A DNA stretch of 64,000 bases, from assembly GCA_019634165.1 (NCBI GenBank), contig JAHQVT010000005.1, positions 120,308-184,307 of the forward strand, in the 5' to 3' direction. Positions 46,119 through 56,269 of the stretch are shown here, piece after piece. The translations under genes and the position numbers were made by a program. Numbering within the stretch: position 1 is the stretch's first letter; the number at the start of each line of letters is the position of its first letter. The DNA comes from Rhodospirillales bacterium. Lineage in GTDB: Bacteria; Pseudomonadota; Alphaproteobacteria; Rhodospirillales; Thalassospiraceae. The notes below the pieces were generated by a model, which was not told the origin of the DNA, ran no database searches, and worked only from the letters and a program-made list of their open reading frames with translations.

Positions 46119-47171
46119 CTATTGCGGCAGTTCTATCTGCATTTTGACATCCGCTGGTGGGGCGGATGCTGCGATATCGAATGCGCGCACGCTGTCTTCG
46201 AATGTGAATGTTCTGGTAATAAGTGGTTTGACGTCGATTGAACCGGAGCTCAGCATGGCAACACAGCGCGGAAAGACGTGGGCATAGCGGAAAATGTTTT
46301 CGACGCGCGCTTCGCGGATCATGGCCGCCCCGGCATCGTAGCTGATTGGATCGGGCTGCCCACCAATCATCACAACGCATCCACCCGGGCAGAGCGGTTC
46401 AAACACGCCTGCTGCGGCCTTTGGTGAGCCGGTAGCTTCAAAGACGACATCCACCCCCCAGCCATCGGTATTGCGTTTGACGATATCGGTGGTGTCTTGG
46501 GATTTGACGTCAATTGGCGTGATTGCCGGGCTGAGTGATGCCGCAATTTCGAGTTTCTTTTCGGCAAGATCAGCAACATAGACCCGTGCGCAGCCGCCAG
46601 CCAAGGCAGACAGTGCAGTAACGAGACCAATTGGGCCGGCACCAATCACCAGGGCAATGTCGCCGGGTTTGATTTTGGCCTTGGTCGCAGCGTGGACACC
46701 GACGGCAAGCGGTTCAACCATTGCGGCCTCGGCAAAGGAGACATTGCTAGGCAGTTTGAAGGTGAAGGCTTCGGGGTGCACACATGTCGGGCGCAAGATG
46801 CCATGCACCGGCGGAGTTGCCCAAAACCGCACAGCAGGATCGACATTGTACATGCCAAGGCGGGTAGCCTTGCTGTTGGGATCGGGCACGCCCGGCTCCA
46901 TGCAGACGCGATCACCAACCGAAAGGGTGGTAACCTCACTCCCGGTTTCTATGACGGTGCCAGATGCCTCGTGACCTAGGATCATCGGCTCATTGACGAC
47001 AAACGGGCCGATGCGGCCATGGGTGTAGTAATGCACATCGGAGCCACAAATGCCGACGGTGTGCATCTTGATGCGAACATCGTGCGGACCAAGGAGCTCT
47101 TCCACGCGGTCAATGGCAGGAAAGTCACGCAGTGTGATGTCATCTTTTCTTTCAAGAACCAGGGATTTCAT
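46119..47171 (-). CDS. Zinc-type polyol dehydrogenase, probably xylitol dehydrogenase
   Basis: A 350-residue medium-chain dehydrogenase. Catalytic zinc ligands are the Cys in [16 protein letters not shown], the His-Glu pair in LGHEASG and the later [11 protein letters not shown]. The NAD loop is [15 protein letters not shown]. The four-cysteine structural zinc lobe is missing ([18 protein letters not shown]), as in many sorbitol and xylitol dehydrogenases. With xylulokinase in the operon, xylitol to D-xylulose is the best guess; sorbitol or arabitol remain possible. Confidence 0.87.
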   Translation of the reverse strand: MKSLVLERKDDITLRDFPAIDRVEELLGPHDVRIKMHTVGICGSDVHYYTHGRIGPFVVNEPMILGHEASGTVIETGSEVTTLSVGDRVCMEPGVPDPNSKATRLGMYNVDPAVRFWATPPVHGILRPTCVHPEAFTFKLPSNVSFAEAAMVEPLAVGVHAATKAKIKPGDIALVIGAGPIGLVTALSALAGGCARVYVADLAEKKLEIAASLSPAITPIDVKSQDTTDIVKRNTDGWGVDVVFEATGSPKAAAGVFEPLCPGGCVVMIGGQPDPISYDAGAAMIREARVENIFRYAHVFPRCVAMLSSGSIDVKPLITRTFTFEDSVRAFDIAASAPPADVKMQIELPQ

Positions 47172-47174
47172 GAC

Positions 47175-47435
47175 TTATCCTTTCCTGACAATGTGGACAG
47201 CAATCGCAAGGGCAATGACGTTCGAAATCCATATCGAGAGGCCCGTCGGTTCAATAAAGCGGAACCAGAAAAGTGACATCGCCACCCAGATCACAACCGA
47301 AATGAAGCAACGATCAAAGGCGTTAGTTTCAATCGGTAGAAAGCCTTGGGTTTCTTGCGTCTCGGTTGGTTTGTTTTCGTTATCTTCCTCGGTCAGAGGC
47401 GCTGTGTCGAGCTGCGGTGCGTTTTGTCTGGTCAT
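47175..47435 (-). CDS. Small two-helix membrane protein of the pentitol operon
   Basis: An 86-residue protein with a polar, acidic N-terminal half (about 1-38) and two hydrophobic helices (about 44-62 and 66-83). It fits tightly between the permease and dehydrogenase genes, 4 bp from each, so it is almost certainly translated. A possible role as an accessory subunit of the importer resembles the small DUF2160-type protein of glycerol ABC systems, but I do not recognise the family itself. Confidence 0.65.
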   Translation of the reverse strand: MTRQNAPQLDTAPLTEEDNENKPTETQETQGFLPIETNAFDRCFISVVIWVAMSLFWFRFIEPTGLSIWISNVIALAIAVHIVRKG

Positions 47436-47439
47436 GGTA

Positions 47440-48276
47440 TTATCCTTTTACCGCGCCAAACGTGAGGCCTGCGACAATGTGTTTCTGCACTAGGCCAAAC
47501 ACGATGAGCGCCGGGATCAGAGTGAAGACTGAAATGGTCGCCATGATTCCCCACTCAGTCCCTGTGGTCGTGACATATTCCGAAAGACCGGTTGTCAGCG
47601 TGCGGGCCTCGAAGTTAGTCAGTGTTGCGGCCAGAAGATATTCGTTCCAGGCAAAGACCCATGTCAGGATAAGGGTTACAGCCAGTCCCGGTCGGCAGAG
47701 CGGGACGACGATTTCGGTGATAACTTTCCACGGGCTGGCACCATCGACATAAGCGGCTTCATCAAGCTCACGTGGGATGGCATCAATCGTCGGGCGCAGG
47801 GTCCAGATCGCAAAGGGCAGGTTAAAGGTACAATAGACCAAGATCATGCCAATTCGGGTATCAAGCAGCGTGAAGTCACCGATGCGATAAACCTGCGTCA
47901 TCAAAAGAAACAGGGGCAATAGGAACACGGCCGGTGGCGCCATGCGATTGGTGATTGTCCAGAAGAAGATCGATTCCTTGCCGCGGAACTGGAAACGCGA
48001 CAGCGCATAGCAGGTAAAGAAGCCAAGAACGGTGCAGAGCACAGCGTTGCCCGTCGAAATCACCAGCGAATTGATCATGTAGCTTCGAAGCAGGCGGTTG
48101 CCGAGAACCTCGGTGTAATTGCCCCAATAGGGGTTGTCGACGATTAGATCCGGGGTGCTGAAAAGCTGCACGGCCGGTTTGACCGAAATGACAAACAACC
48201 AGTATATCGGGAACAGGGTCAGTAGACTGATGAAAATCCAGAAGATTGTCGTGAGGAGCGGATTACGCTTTTTCAT
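47440..48276 (-). CDS. Polyol ABC transporter permease (MalG type)
   Basis: A 278-residue permease with six helices. The start is the ATG at 48276 (MKKRNPLLTTIFWIF). The cytoplasmic EAA loop that meets the ATPase reads IPRELDEAAYVDGASPWKVITEIVVPLCRPG. It forms the heteromeric channel with the MalF-type gene upstream, from which it is separated by 4 bp. Confidence 0.92.
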   Translation of the reverse strand: MKKRNPLLTTIFWIFISLLTLFPIYWLFVISVKPAVQLFSTPDLIVDNPYWGNYTEVLGNRLLRSYMINSLVISTGNAVLCTVLGFFTCYALSRFQFRGKESIFFWTITNRMAPPAVFLLPLFLLMTQVYRIGDFTLLDTRIGMILVYCTFNLPFAIWTLRPTIDAIPRELDEAAYVDGASPWKVITEIVVPLCRPGLAVTLILTWVFAWNEYLLAATLTNFEARTLTTGLSEYVTTTGTEWGIMATISVFTLIPALIVFGLVQKHIVAGLTFGAVKG

Positions 48277-48280
48277 GGTC

Positions 48281-49159
48281 TTATCCCTTCCGGTTTTTGC
48301 GCGGGGCCAGCATGCTGACATAGAGCAGCCAACAGACCACGATGGTCAGGTAAAGCACGATCACGGAAATGGTCGACCCGTAGCCGTAATTGGTTTTGGG
48401 AAAGACTTCCTTAAAGATGTGCACGCCAAGAAAACGAGTGGATGAACCCGGTCCACCGCCAGTCAGCATCCAGACTTCGTCCACAGTTCGCATGGCATCC
48501 ATCAGGCGGATAAAGACGGTTGCGACTACGGCCGGGGTAATCATCGGAAGGGTAATATGCCAGAAGGTCTGCGCCTTGTTGGCACCATCAATCTGGGCTT
48601 GTTCGAACGGATCACGCGGCAATGACACAAGGGCTGCGATTAATGTCAGAGTAACAAGCGGCGTCCAGTGCCAGATATCCATGATGACAATCGTCATAAA
48701 GGCCACAGGTGCCGATGTGCCGATATTCATGGTGATGCCAAACCACTCATCAAGATAGTGCGGAATGATGCCAATCGAGGGTGTGGTCATCAGTTTCCAG
48801 ACCGAGCCAACAATGATCGGTGCCATGATAAGTGGCAGGGTGTGAATGGTACGAAATAGGGATTTTCCCGGGAATTCCTTCATGAAGGCCTGTGCGAGTA
48901 GATATCCGATAATCAGTTCAGAAAATACGGCAAAGACCACAAAAGCCGCGGTTACCCCAAGTGAATTGAGGAAAGCGTCATCAAAGACGATGCGGCGAAA
49001 ATTTTCCGCCCCGTTAAAGATCATCTCGGGTGATGCCGCAAATGGGTTCCATTGATGGAACGAGACAAAAACGACATAGAGAAACGGCAAAACGCCGAAG
49101 AAAAACAGGATCACCAGCGTCGGGGCTAGGAGGATCCAACCGAGTTTGTTGGATTGCAT
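48281..49159 (-). CDS. Polyol ABC transporter permease (MalF type)
   Basis: A 292-residue permease with six helices, starting MQSNKLGWILLAPTLVILFFFG. The EAA loop is LPRDPFEQAQIDGANKAQTFWHITLPMITPA. Family resemblance is to the sorbitol/mannitol SmoF/MtlF importers. It is separated from the receptor gene by about 120 bp containing a stem-loop. Confidence 0.92.
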   Translation of the reverse strand: MQSNKLGWILLAPTLVILFFFGVLPFLYVVFVSFHQWNPFAASPEMIFNGAENFRRIVFDDAFLNSLGVTAAFVVFAVFSELIIGYLLAQAFMKEFPGKSLFRTIHTLPLIMAPIIVGSVWKLMTTPSIGIIPHYLDEWFGITMNIGTSAPVAFMTIVIMDIWHWTPLVTLTLIAALVSLPRDPFEQAQIDGANKAQTFWHITLPMITPAVVATVFIRLMDAMRTVDEVWMLTGGGPGSSTRFLGVHIFKEVFPKTNYGYGSTISVIVLYLTIVVCWLLYVSMLAPRKNRKG

Positions 49160-49221
49160 CGTCTACTCCCTGGAAAAAGATTCAGTCTGGCTGTCATGGA
49201 CCCAAAAAGGACCAAGCCGGT

Positions 49222-49258
49222 TCGTGGTCACTACCCGATGGAAGGACAGCGACCACGA
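49222..49258 (-). other. Stem-loop between receptor and permease genes
   Basis: On the minus strand, TCGTGGTC pairs with GACCACGA (8 bp) across a 21-nt loop. No T-run follows, so it probably protects receptor mRNA and reduces permease expression, as in malE-malF. Confidence 0.5.
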
Positions 49259-49280
49259 GGGATGTTCTCAGGAAATAGAC

Positions 49281-50714
<1,434 letters not shown>

Positions 50715-50840
50715 TGGTTTTTCCTCCCGTTGGATTGATGGAAACCGCAATCAGCAATCTTGCGTTGCTTTAGGAATCGCGATTCCAGTCGCGGAAAGAA
50801 TGCATATGTATTAAAGTTGATGCAAGTGAAAATTTTCATT

Positions 50841-50858
50841 TGTAATTTTTCAATTACA
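50841..50858. promoter_or_regulatory. Candidate SorC-type operator in the divergent promoter
   Basis: TGTAAT-TTTTCA-ATTACA is a perfect 6-bp-arm inverted repeat between the receptor gene and the SorC-type regulator. GAAAATTTTC, another palindrome, lies just before it. It is well placed to control both directions. Confidence 0.5.
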
Positions 50859-50926
50859 TTTGTTAATTTACTGCCTAATAGCAAAACACACTGCCGAAAT
50901 GCGCAGGGTTAAGATAGGAAGCAGGC

Positions 50927-51883
50927 ATGCCAAGAGAGCCACTTGAGGACGGGGAAGGGTTCGTAACGGAGGTTTGTTGGCGTTACTATGTAAATGGCCA
51001 GACACAAGCTGAAGTCGCCCGCGATATGGGGGTTACGCGCCTTAGGGTCAATCAAGCGATTCAGAAGGCAAAGTCGCTTGGTCTTGTCAAAATCCAGATC
51101 GAATCGCCGTTTGTTACACGCCTTGAAGTTCAACAACGCCTTGAACTGGCCGGTGTGGCCAAGGCGCTTGTGGTGCCGGTAGATCACGCCAATTACGACA
51201 ATCATGCGCCGGTCGGGGCGGCGCTGGCGCATTATCTTTCGGCAACGCTTAAGAGCGAGCCCTGGAAACGCATTGGTGTGTCTTGGGGGGTGACCTTGCA
51301 GCGTGCGATGGAACGTTTGCCGCTGCATTCCTTGCCGGATCTCGAAATCCTGGCTCTGATGGGTGGGACGGCGGCTGGGTCATCCTTCAATGCCTTTAGC
51401 ATCGCGTCGGGTTTTGCCGAGCGGTTCGATGCCAATTATTCCCATTTGGTGGCCCCGATTTATCTGCCTGACGATGTCGATAAGGATGTCTTCCTCAGTC
51501 AGGAAATATATGCATCGCACATTGAGCGCTGTCTGTCGGCAGATGCGGCCTTGTTGGTGGTGGGTGATGTTTCTGACCTGTCTTTCATGGTGAAATACGG
51601 CTTGCCGCGGGATGTCACCATGCAGGAATTGCGTGACGCCGGGGCGGTGGGCGATGTATTGGGTCGCTTTCTGGATGCGGATGGCAACGAGATTGATCAT
51701 CCACTTAATGCCCGCACGGTCGGGGTTAATCTGAATGCGCTGGCAGATATCCCCAATAAGATCCTGACAGCGGCTGGCAAGCATAAGGTCCCGATCATCA
51801 AGTCTGCGATCAAGCGTGGTCTGGTCGATACGCTTGTCACGGATGACCTGACGGCGGACCTTCTACTTGAAGTAATGACATAA
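50927..51883 (+). CDS. SorC/DeoR-like sugar-responsive transcriptional regulator
   Basis: A 318-residue regulator. The N-terminal HTH is TQAEVARDMGVTRLRVNQAIQKAKSLGLVKI (about 25-60), and the sugar-phosphate-binding SorC domain covers about 70-315, with IGVSWGVTLQRAMERLP and LALMGGTAAGSSFNAFSIASG. It is divergent from the importer operon and followed by two dehydrogenase genes. The family includes DalR- and EryD-type regulators of polyol use. The effector is unknown, probably a pentulose phosphate or polyol. Confidence 0.9.
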   Translation: MPREPLEDGEGFVTEVCWRYYVNGQTQAEVARDMGVTRLRVNQAIQKAKSLGLVKIQIESPFVTRLEVQQRLELAGVAKALVVPVDHANYDNHAPVGAALAHYLSATLKSEPWKRIGVSWGVTLQRAMERLPLHSLPDLEILALMGGTAAGSSFNAFSIASGFAERFDANYSHLVAPIYLPDDVDKDVFLSQEIYASHIERCLSADAALLVVGDVSDLSFMVKYGLPRDVTMQELRDAGAVGDVLGRFLDADGNEIDHPLNARTVGVNLNALADIPNKILTAAGKHKVPIIKSAIKRGLVDTLVTDDLTADLLLEVMT

Positions 51884-51968
51884 CCGTTTGTGCGCACATC
51901 AGTCAGCTACGACTTATGACAAAAAATAATTCACTGTGCACATCTTACATCAGGGAAAACGTTGACTT

Positions 51969-52700
51969 ATGACAGCTATATTTTCAGGAAAGAAAGTCAT
52001 CATCACCGGGGCCGGCAAGGGCATAGGACGTGCTTGTGCCCAAACCATGGCCGCGCGCGGGGCATCGGTCGTTGCGATGGCACGTACCCAAGCCGATCTT
52101 GATGCCTTGGCCAACGAAATCGGGGCTAAGGGCATTTGTGTTGATTTGGCCAATAGTGATGCCGCCCGGGCTGCGATGAAGTCGGCTGGTCCGGCGGATT
52201 ATCTGATTAATTGTGCCGGAACCAACGTCCTCGAAAGCGTGCTTGAGATGAGCGATGAAGGGTATGAAACCGTCATGGGAATTAATCTACGGGCCGCCCT
52301 CATCTGTGCGCAGGAATTTGCTCGTACGCGGATTGCGGCAGGCGGTGGCGGGGCGATTGTCAATGTCACCTCAATTGCCGGACATCGCGGATTTATTGAT
52401 CACATGTGTTATGCCGCGTCCAAGGCCGGGCTAGAGGGGGCGACGCGTGTGATGGCCAAGGAGCTTGGCTCGTATGGCATTCGGGTTAATGCGGTGGCGC
52501 CAACCGTTACCATGACGGAGTTGGCGGCTGCCGCATGGTCGGACCCGGCAAAACGTGACCCGATGATGGTGCGCCATCCTCATGGCCGATTTGCTGAGGT
52601 TGAAGAAGTCGCAAGATCGATCGTCATGCTGCTTGATGATGATACGTCCTTTGTTAGTGGCGCGGTTCTTCCTGTAGATGGCGGCTTTTTGGCTGTCTAA
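51969..52700 (+). CDS. Short-chain dehydrogenase, L-xylulose reductase-like
   Basis: A 243-residue short-chain dehydrogenase. The cofactor loop is TGAGKGIG, the catalytic Tyr-Lys is in MCYAASKAGLEGATRVMAKEL, with Ser in NVTSIAGHRG. The N-terminal FSGKKVIITGAGKGIGRAC and SRTQADLDAL-like region resemble the dicarbonyl/L-xylulose reductase group, which converts L-xylulose and xylitol. This would feed xylitol to the upstream dehydrogenase. The substrate is inferred from resemblance and context. Confidence 0.82.
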   Translation: MTAIFSGKKVIITGAGKGIGRACAQTMAARGASVVAMARTQADLDALANEIGAKGICVDLANSDAARAAMKSAGPADYLINCAGTNVLESVLEMSDEGYETVMGINLRAALICAQEFARTRIAAGGGGAIVNVTSIAGHRGFIDHMCYAASKAGLEGATRVMAKELGSYGIRVNAVAPTVTMTELAAAAWSDPAKRDPMMVRHPHGRFAEVEEVARSIVMLLDDDTSFVSGAVLPVDGGFLAV

Positions 52701-52730
52701 TCCCAAAACTAATTCTTTCGGAGATACATT

Positions 52731-53459
52731 ATGGCTCAATCACTTGAGGGCAAGATTGCCGTTGTGACCGGTGCTGCATCAGGTATTGGTCTTTCCACTA
52801 CGCGCGCGTTGCTGAATGCGGGCGCAATGGTTGTTATGGTGGATTACAACAGGGATGCGTTGTTCGAATTAGTCAGTGAACTTGGTGAGAACGCGATTGC
52901 ACAGCATACCAACCTTCTGGATGTTGATAGCTGCGCGGCGATGGTTCCTGAAATTCTGGAAAAGGTCGATCACATCGACATTCTGCACTGTAACGCCGGT
53001 TCCTATATTGGCGGTGATCTGGTGGAGACTGACACGGCAACCATCGACCGGATGCTGAACTTGAATGTCAACGCGGTGATGAAGAACGTGCGTGACGTGA
53101 TCCCGCATATGAAGGAACGCGGTACTGGCGACATTATTGTCACCGCATCTGTTGCAGGACACATGCCCATTCAATGGGAGCCGGTCTATTCCGGGTCAAA
53201 ATGGGCGATAACCTGTTTCGTGCAAACCATGCGCCGTCAGCTTAACAAGCACGGCATTCGGGTTGCGCAGGTGTCACCGGGGCCTGTGATTTCTGCACTT
53301 CTGGCCGACTGGCCCGAAGAAAACCTGCGCAAGGCTAAAGAAAACGGGGCGCTGCTTGATCCCGAGGAGGTTTCGGATGCAGTTATCTACATGCTGTCAC
53401 GTCCAAGAACCGTTACAATCCGTGATATGATCGTCCTACCGACCAACTTTGATATCTAA
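52731..53459 (+). CDS. Short-chain dehydrogenase, ribitol dehydrogenase-like
   Basis: A 242-residue short-chain dehydrogenase. The cofactor loop is TGAASGIG, followed by the NAD-favouring acidic residue in VVMVDYNRD, the NAG motif HCNAGSYIGG, and the catalytic Tyr-Lys in PVYSGSKWAITCFVQTMRRQL. The C-terminal end and the NAGSYIGGDLVETD segment resemble ribitol 2-dehydrogenases, which make D-ribulose. It lies 30 bp after the previous gene. No ribulokinase is in the window. Confidence 0.82.
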   Translation: MAQSLEGKIAVVTGAASGIGLSTTRALLNAGAMVVMVDYNRDALFELVSELGENAIAQHTNLLDVDSCAAMVPEILEKVDHIDILHCNAGSYIGGDLVETDTATIDRMLNLNVNAVMKNVRDVIPHMKERGTGDIIVTASVAGHMPIQWEPVYSGSKWAITCFVQTMRRQLNKHGIRVAQVSPGPVISALLADWPEENLRKAKENGALLDPEEVSDAVIYMLSRPRTVTIRDMIVLPTNFDI

Positions 53460-53489
53460 CTTTGCGGTCACTCCGGTAGGACTATAATT

Positions 53490-53522
53490 ATTTGGGCAGA
53501 TACCGAAATAATCTGCCCAAAT
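53490..53522 (+). terminator. Perfect 12-bp inverted repeat after the pentitol genes
   Basis: ATTTGGGCAGAT and ATCTGCCCAAAT with a 9-nt loop lie 30 bp after the last gene and touch the start of array Q3. No T-run follows, so it may be a Rho-assisted stop or an element end rather than a standard terminator. Confidence 0.5.
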
Positions 53523-53527
53523 AGAAA

Positions 53528-53630
53528 TGTCAGCTTTTATGGCAGATGACAACAGGTGACAAAGAAGTTGTCGCTTTTGCCAAAGAAGCTTGTCGAGATA
53601 GACGTAAGACTTGTCGCGAATGAGCGACAG
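53528..53630 (+). repeat. TGTC-type repeat array, copy Q3
   Basis: Five ~19-22-nt units begin at 53528, 53547, 53569, 53591 and 53612, each headed TGTC or TGAC. The first (TGTCAGCTTTTATGGCAGA) matches the first unit of arrays Q1 and Q2; the others are diverged. The near-regular 19-22-bp spacing is typical of adjacent transposase-binding sites on one helical face. Confidence 0.65.
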
Positions 53631-53872
53631 GTCACGTCACTAATTTCTTCTTTGATGTTGTCTGGCTATGTGCAGTTCTCAAAAATACTTCCTTACGATA
53701 CTGCAGATCGAATTTCTGCAAGAACTACCAATGCAGGGTCAATAATCGAGTCGAAAACTCGCACCAACCATTTTAATCAAGGATGTCATCTCCACAATCG
53801 CCAAACCTTAAGGCTTAATTGTGCCACTTATTTGGTAGAGTGGCGTAGCATTGCTGCTCGATGCTAAATGTA
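53631..53872. other. Junction between array Q3 and the response regulator gene
   Basis: No supported gene; the 103-codon plus-strand ORF has no family features. AT-rich and probably leftover element DNA. Confidence 0.45.
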
Positions 53873-54643
53873 TTATCGCTTTCCAGTATCCGAATACTTT
53901 TCTCTGACAATGCTACGATCATCCTTAGCAATCGCAAGCCATGCATTGTGTTCTTTTTCTGCCGCAGCCAGACCTTCGCGGTTGATGATTTTCCTGGTAA
54001 TGGCGTTAGAGACGGCGCGTGCGCGTTTGTTATGCAAGATCCCAAGATTGTTTTGATCAAGCGCATCGACCTCTAGTTTGTCATACAGTGACAACAGCCG
54101 GTTCTGAACGGTACGCAATGAAAGCTTACGCCTGGTTGCAATTGCCTTGTCGGGAAGACCAAGGGCGATATCAAGTAAAATGATATATTCAAACTCGGTC
54201 AGGGCACTGCGTGAACGCATTTGCTGGTTCTGAATTTGGTGAACTTCACGATCAACAACAATTTGCGCCTCGATCAGAACAGACCGTAACGCCAAGCGCA
54301 TTTTATCCTGCGTGGCTGTTTTCAGCACATAGCCATAGGCTGCCTGATCGGGCACAATACGGGTTATGCCACGTAAATAGGCTTCATCAGAATAGTTCGA
54401 CCAGAACAGAATTCGGGTTTCAGGATGCGTCGCCCAGATGGTTCTGGCGGCGTCAATCCCATTGTGCTCCTTCATTCTCAAATCCATTACAATCGCCGAA
54501 ACTTTATGGCGATGCGCAAGTATTTCACCTTCTTTTCCATCATGCGCAATAAGAATTTCTTCGAACTCAGGTAGCGCATTTTCAACGATCTCCGTAAGGA
54601 AGTCGGCATGCATTTTGTCATCTTCAACCAGTAATATTTTCAT
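53873..54643 (-). CDS. NarL/LuxR-type response regulator
   Basis: A 256-residue two-part regulator. The receiver domain (about 1-125) has the acidic pocket LLVEDDK and the phosphorylated Asp in IVMDLRM, with the Lys in VLKTA. The output HTH (about 150-205) reads LPDKAIATRRKLSLRTVQNRLLSLYDKL. An extra basic tail of about 50 residues follows. It overlaps the sensor kinase gene by 20 nt, so the pair is translationally coupled. It probably controls the divergent sugar importer. Confidence 0.88.
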   Translation of the reverse strand: MKILLVEDDKMHADFLTEIVENALPEFEEILIAHDGKEGEILAHRHKVSAIVMDLRMKEHNGIDAARTIWATHPETRILFWSNYSDEAYLRGITRIVPDQAAYGYVLKTATQDKMRLALRSVLIEAQIVVDREVHQIQNQQMRSRSALTEFEYIILLDIALGLPDKAIATRRKLSLRTVQNRLLSLYDKLEVDALDQNNLGILHNKRARAVSNAITRKIINREGLAAAEKEHNAWLAIAKDDRSIVREKYSDTGKR

Positions 54644-55829
54644 GGCCGGCTCCTTTTCTGGTTCTGGCTACCTGAGGCAGGCGGACTGTTATCTGTGTAC
54701 CCTGCGAGGTTGTGATTTCGTATTTTGCGCCTATTAGCTGAGCGCGTGTTTTCATATGGTCCAAGCCATGGCAGGGCTTATGTTGATGTGACTGAAATTG
54801 GCCGTCATCTTTGATTTGGATAACCAAACATCCTTCATGATCTTCAGAGACCGAAACAGAAATATGGGCGGCTTGCGAATGAAGAACAGCATTGTTGATG
54901 GCCTCTTGGCAAATTCGGAAGATCGCAATGCGCGTCGTTTCCGGCAAAGAATCAACAGCGCCCTCTGTGCAATCTTCAACGTCGAACTGCATCGTGCTGT
55001 CATAGCTTACAGCGCGTTCCAAATGTGTGAGAACCGCGTGGTGAAAGCCGAAAAGCTCAAGGATTGATGGGATGGAAGTATCAATGATATCTCGCAAACC
55101 CTGGATCATATTTTGAACTTGCTGCTGCAGGCGATGGTGTTGAGGTTCCGTCAGGCCGGGACGGATATCACGCGCTATCCTCGTTAGATCGGCCAACGTC
55201 TGGTCATGCAAATCCATCCCGATGCGTTGTCGTTCGGCTTCCAACGCATCGGTAAGGCTCAAAGCTCCAAGACGTAGACCTTCTTCACGCGCAAGAATTT
55301 CGGCACGGAATATTGCTTCCCGGTTTGCCTTTTCATTCGCCCGTAACGCATAAAAATAGGGGGCGAGCATATCAGCGAGAATACGGACCTGCTCGACATG
55401 GGTTTCGTCATAGAAGTCTTCCTTTTTGGAAGAACAGTTCAGTGACCCGATAACTTCTCCAAGCACCTTCATGACAACACTCGCACGACTGCGGAACTCG
55501 TGATCCAAGATCGGAGCGCTGGCCGCGCCGGGGAAAATATAGCGTGGATCTTTAAGTGCATTTCCCGTCAGAAGATGGTCTGTTTTTCCAAGAAGAATAT
55601 CGCGAACAGGTGCTTTTCGGACTAGTGAGCGTATCGTGCTCCAGGTTGTCTGTAGACCGACTTCATAAGATGTTATCCATGTCTTGTCCGTGTCGATGAG
55701 GCATACATCAAGATGATCAAATTCAATAATCTTGTCGATTTCAGCTTTTACCGAGCGTAATGCGGAATGGATATCAAGATTACCTGCAAGCAGATTTGAT
55801 ATGCGCAGGTAATGAGCAAGGTCCGACAT
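54624..55829 (-). CDS. GAF-domain sensor histidine kinase (NarX/UhpB class)
   Basis: A 401-residue cytoplasmic kinase with no clear membrane helices. A GAF-like sensor domain covers about 15-165; a HisKA_3 dimer domain at about 195-265 carries the phosphorylated His in RIGMDLHDQTLADL; an HATPase domain follows (RICQEAINNAVLHSQA as the N box, IQIKDDGQF as G1, HGLDHMKTRAQLIGA as G2). It should phosphorylate the following NarL-type regulator. Lack of membrane helices suggests it senses an internal signal. Confidence 0.9.
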   Translation of the reverse strand: MSDLAHYLRISNLLAGNLDIHSALRSVKAEIDKIIEFDHLDVCLIDTDKTWITSYEVGLQTTWSTIRSLVRKAPVRDILLGKTDHLLTGNALKDPRYIFPGAASAPILDHEFRSRASVVMKVLGEVIGSLNCSSKKEDFYDETHVEQVRILADMLAPYFYALRANEKANREAIFRAEILAREEGLRLGALSLTDALEAERQRIGMDLHDQTLADLTRIARDIRPGLTEPQHHRLQQQVQNMIQGLRDIIDTSIPSILELFGFHHAVLTHLERAVSYDSTMQFDVEDCTEGAVDSLPETTRIAIFRICQEAINNAVLHSQAAHISVSVSEDHEGCLVIQIKDDGQFQSHQHKPCHGLDHMKTRAQLIGAKYEITTSQGTQITVRLPQVARTRKGAGHENITG

Positions 55830-56269
55830 GTTTGTGTCCTCCGCCTAAATCATATGCCGACGTATTTGGCCTGTCTTGCGGGAAGCCGCAACATGGATGC
55901 GTAACTCCGCAATCGTCGTGCGGCAACCGCTCTTTACGATTTTAAATCTTTTGATAAAAATCACCCAAAGGTTATGGATGAGTTTTGTAACCAAGAATGA
56001 TCTGCTTGCCGACCCAAGGTTAGGAAAGCAAACAAAGTAAGAAGTGCCATCGTCACGTTAGAGAAGAAGATGACATCTAAGATCATGTCCTCTGATGTTG
56101 ATGGTGCCGATTTCAGTGTTTGGGGCGGATCGTATTTGGCATGGCTTTCTGAAGATGTGCCGCAGCCATGAGAAAACAAAAATTGGGGCACTATTTGGGG
56201 GGTTAACGGCAGGGGCGCTGACCTGCAAAACAAAATCCAAAGAACAGCGCACTCACCGGGAGGAATATT
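55830..56269. other. Divergent promoter region, sensor kinase / sugar importer
   Basis: About 440 bp without a convincing gene; short ORFs lack family features. It should hold both promoters and the response-regulator site. A GGGAGGA ribosome site lies before the receptor gene. Confidence 0.5.
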
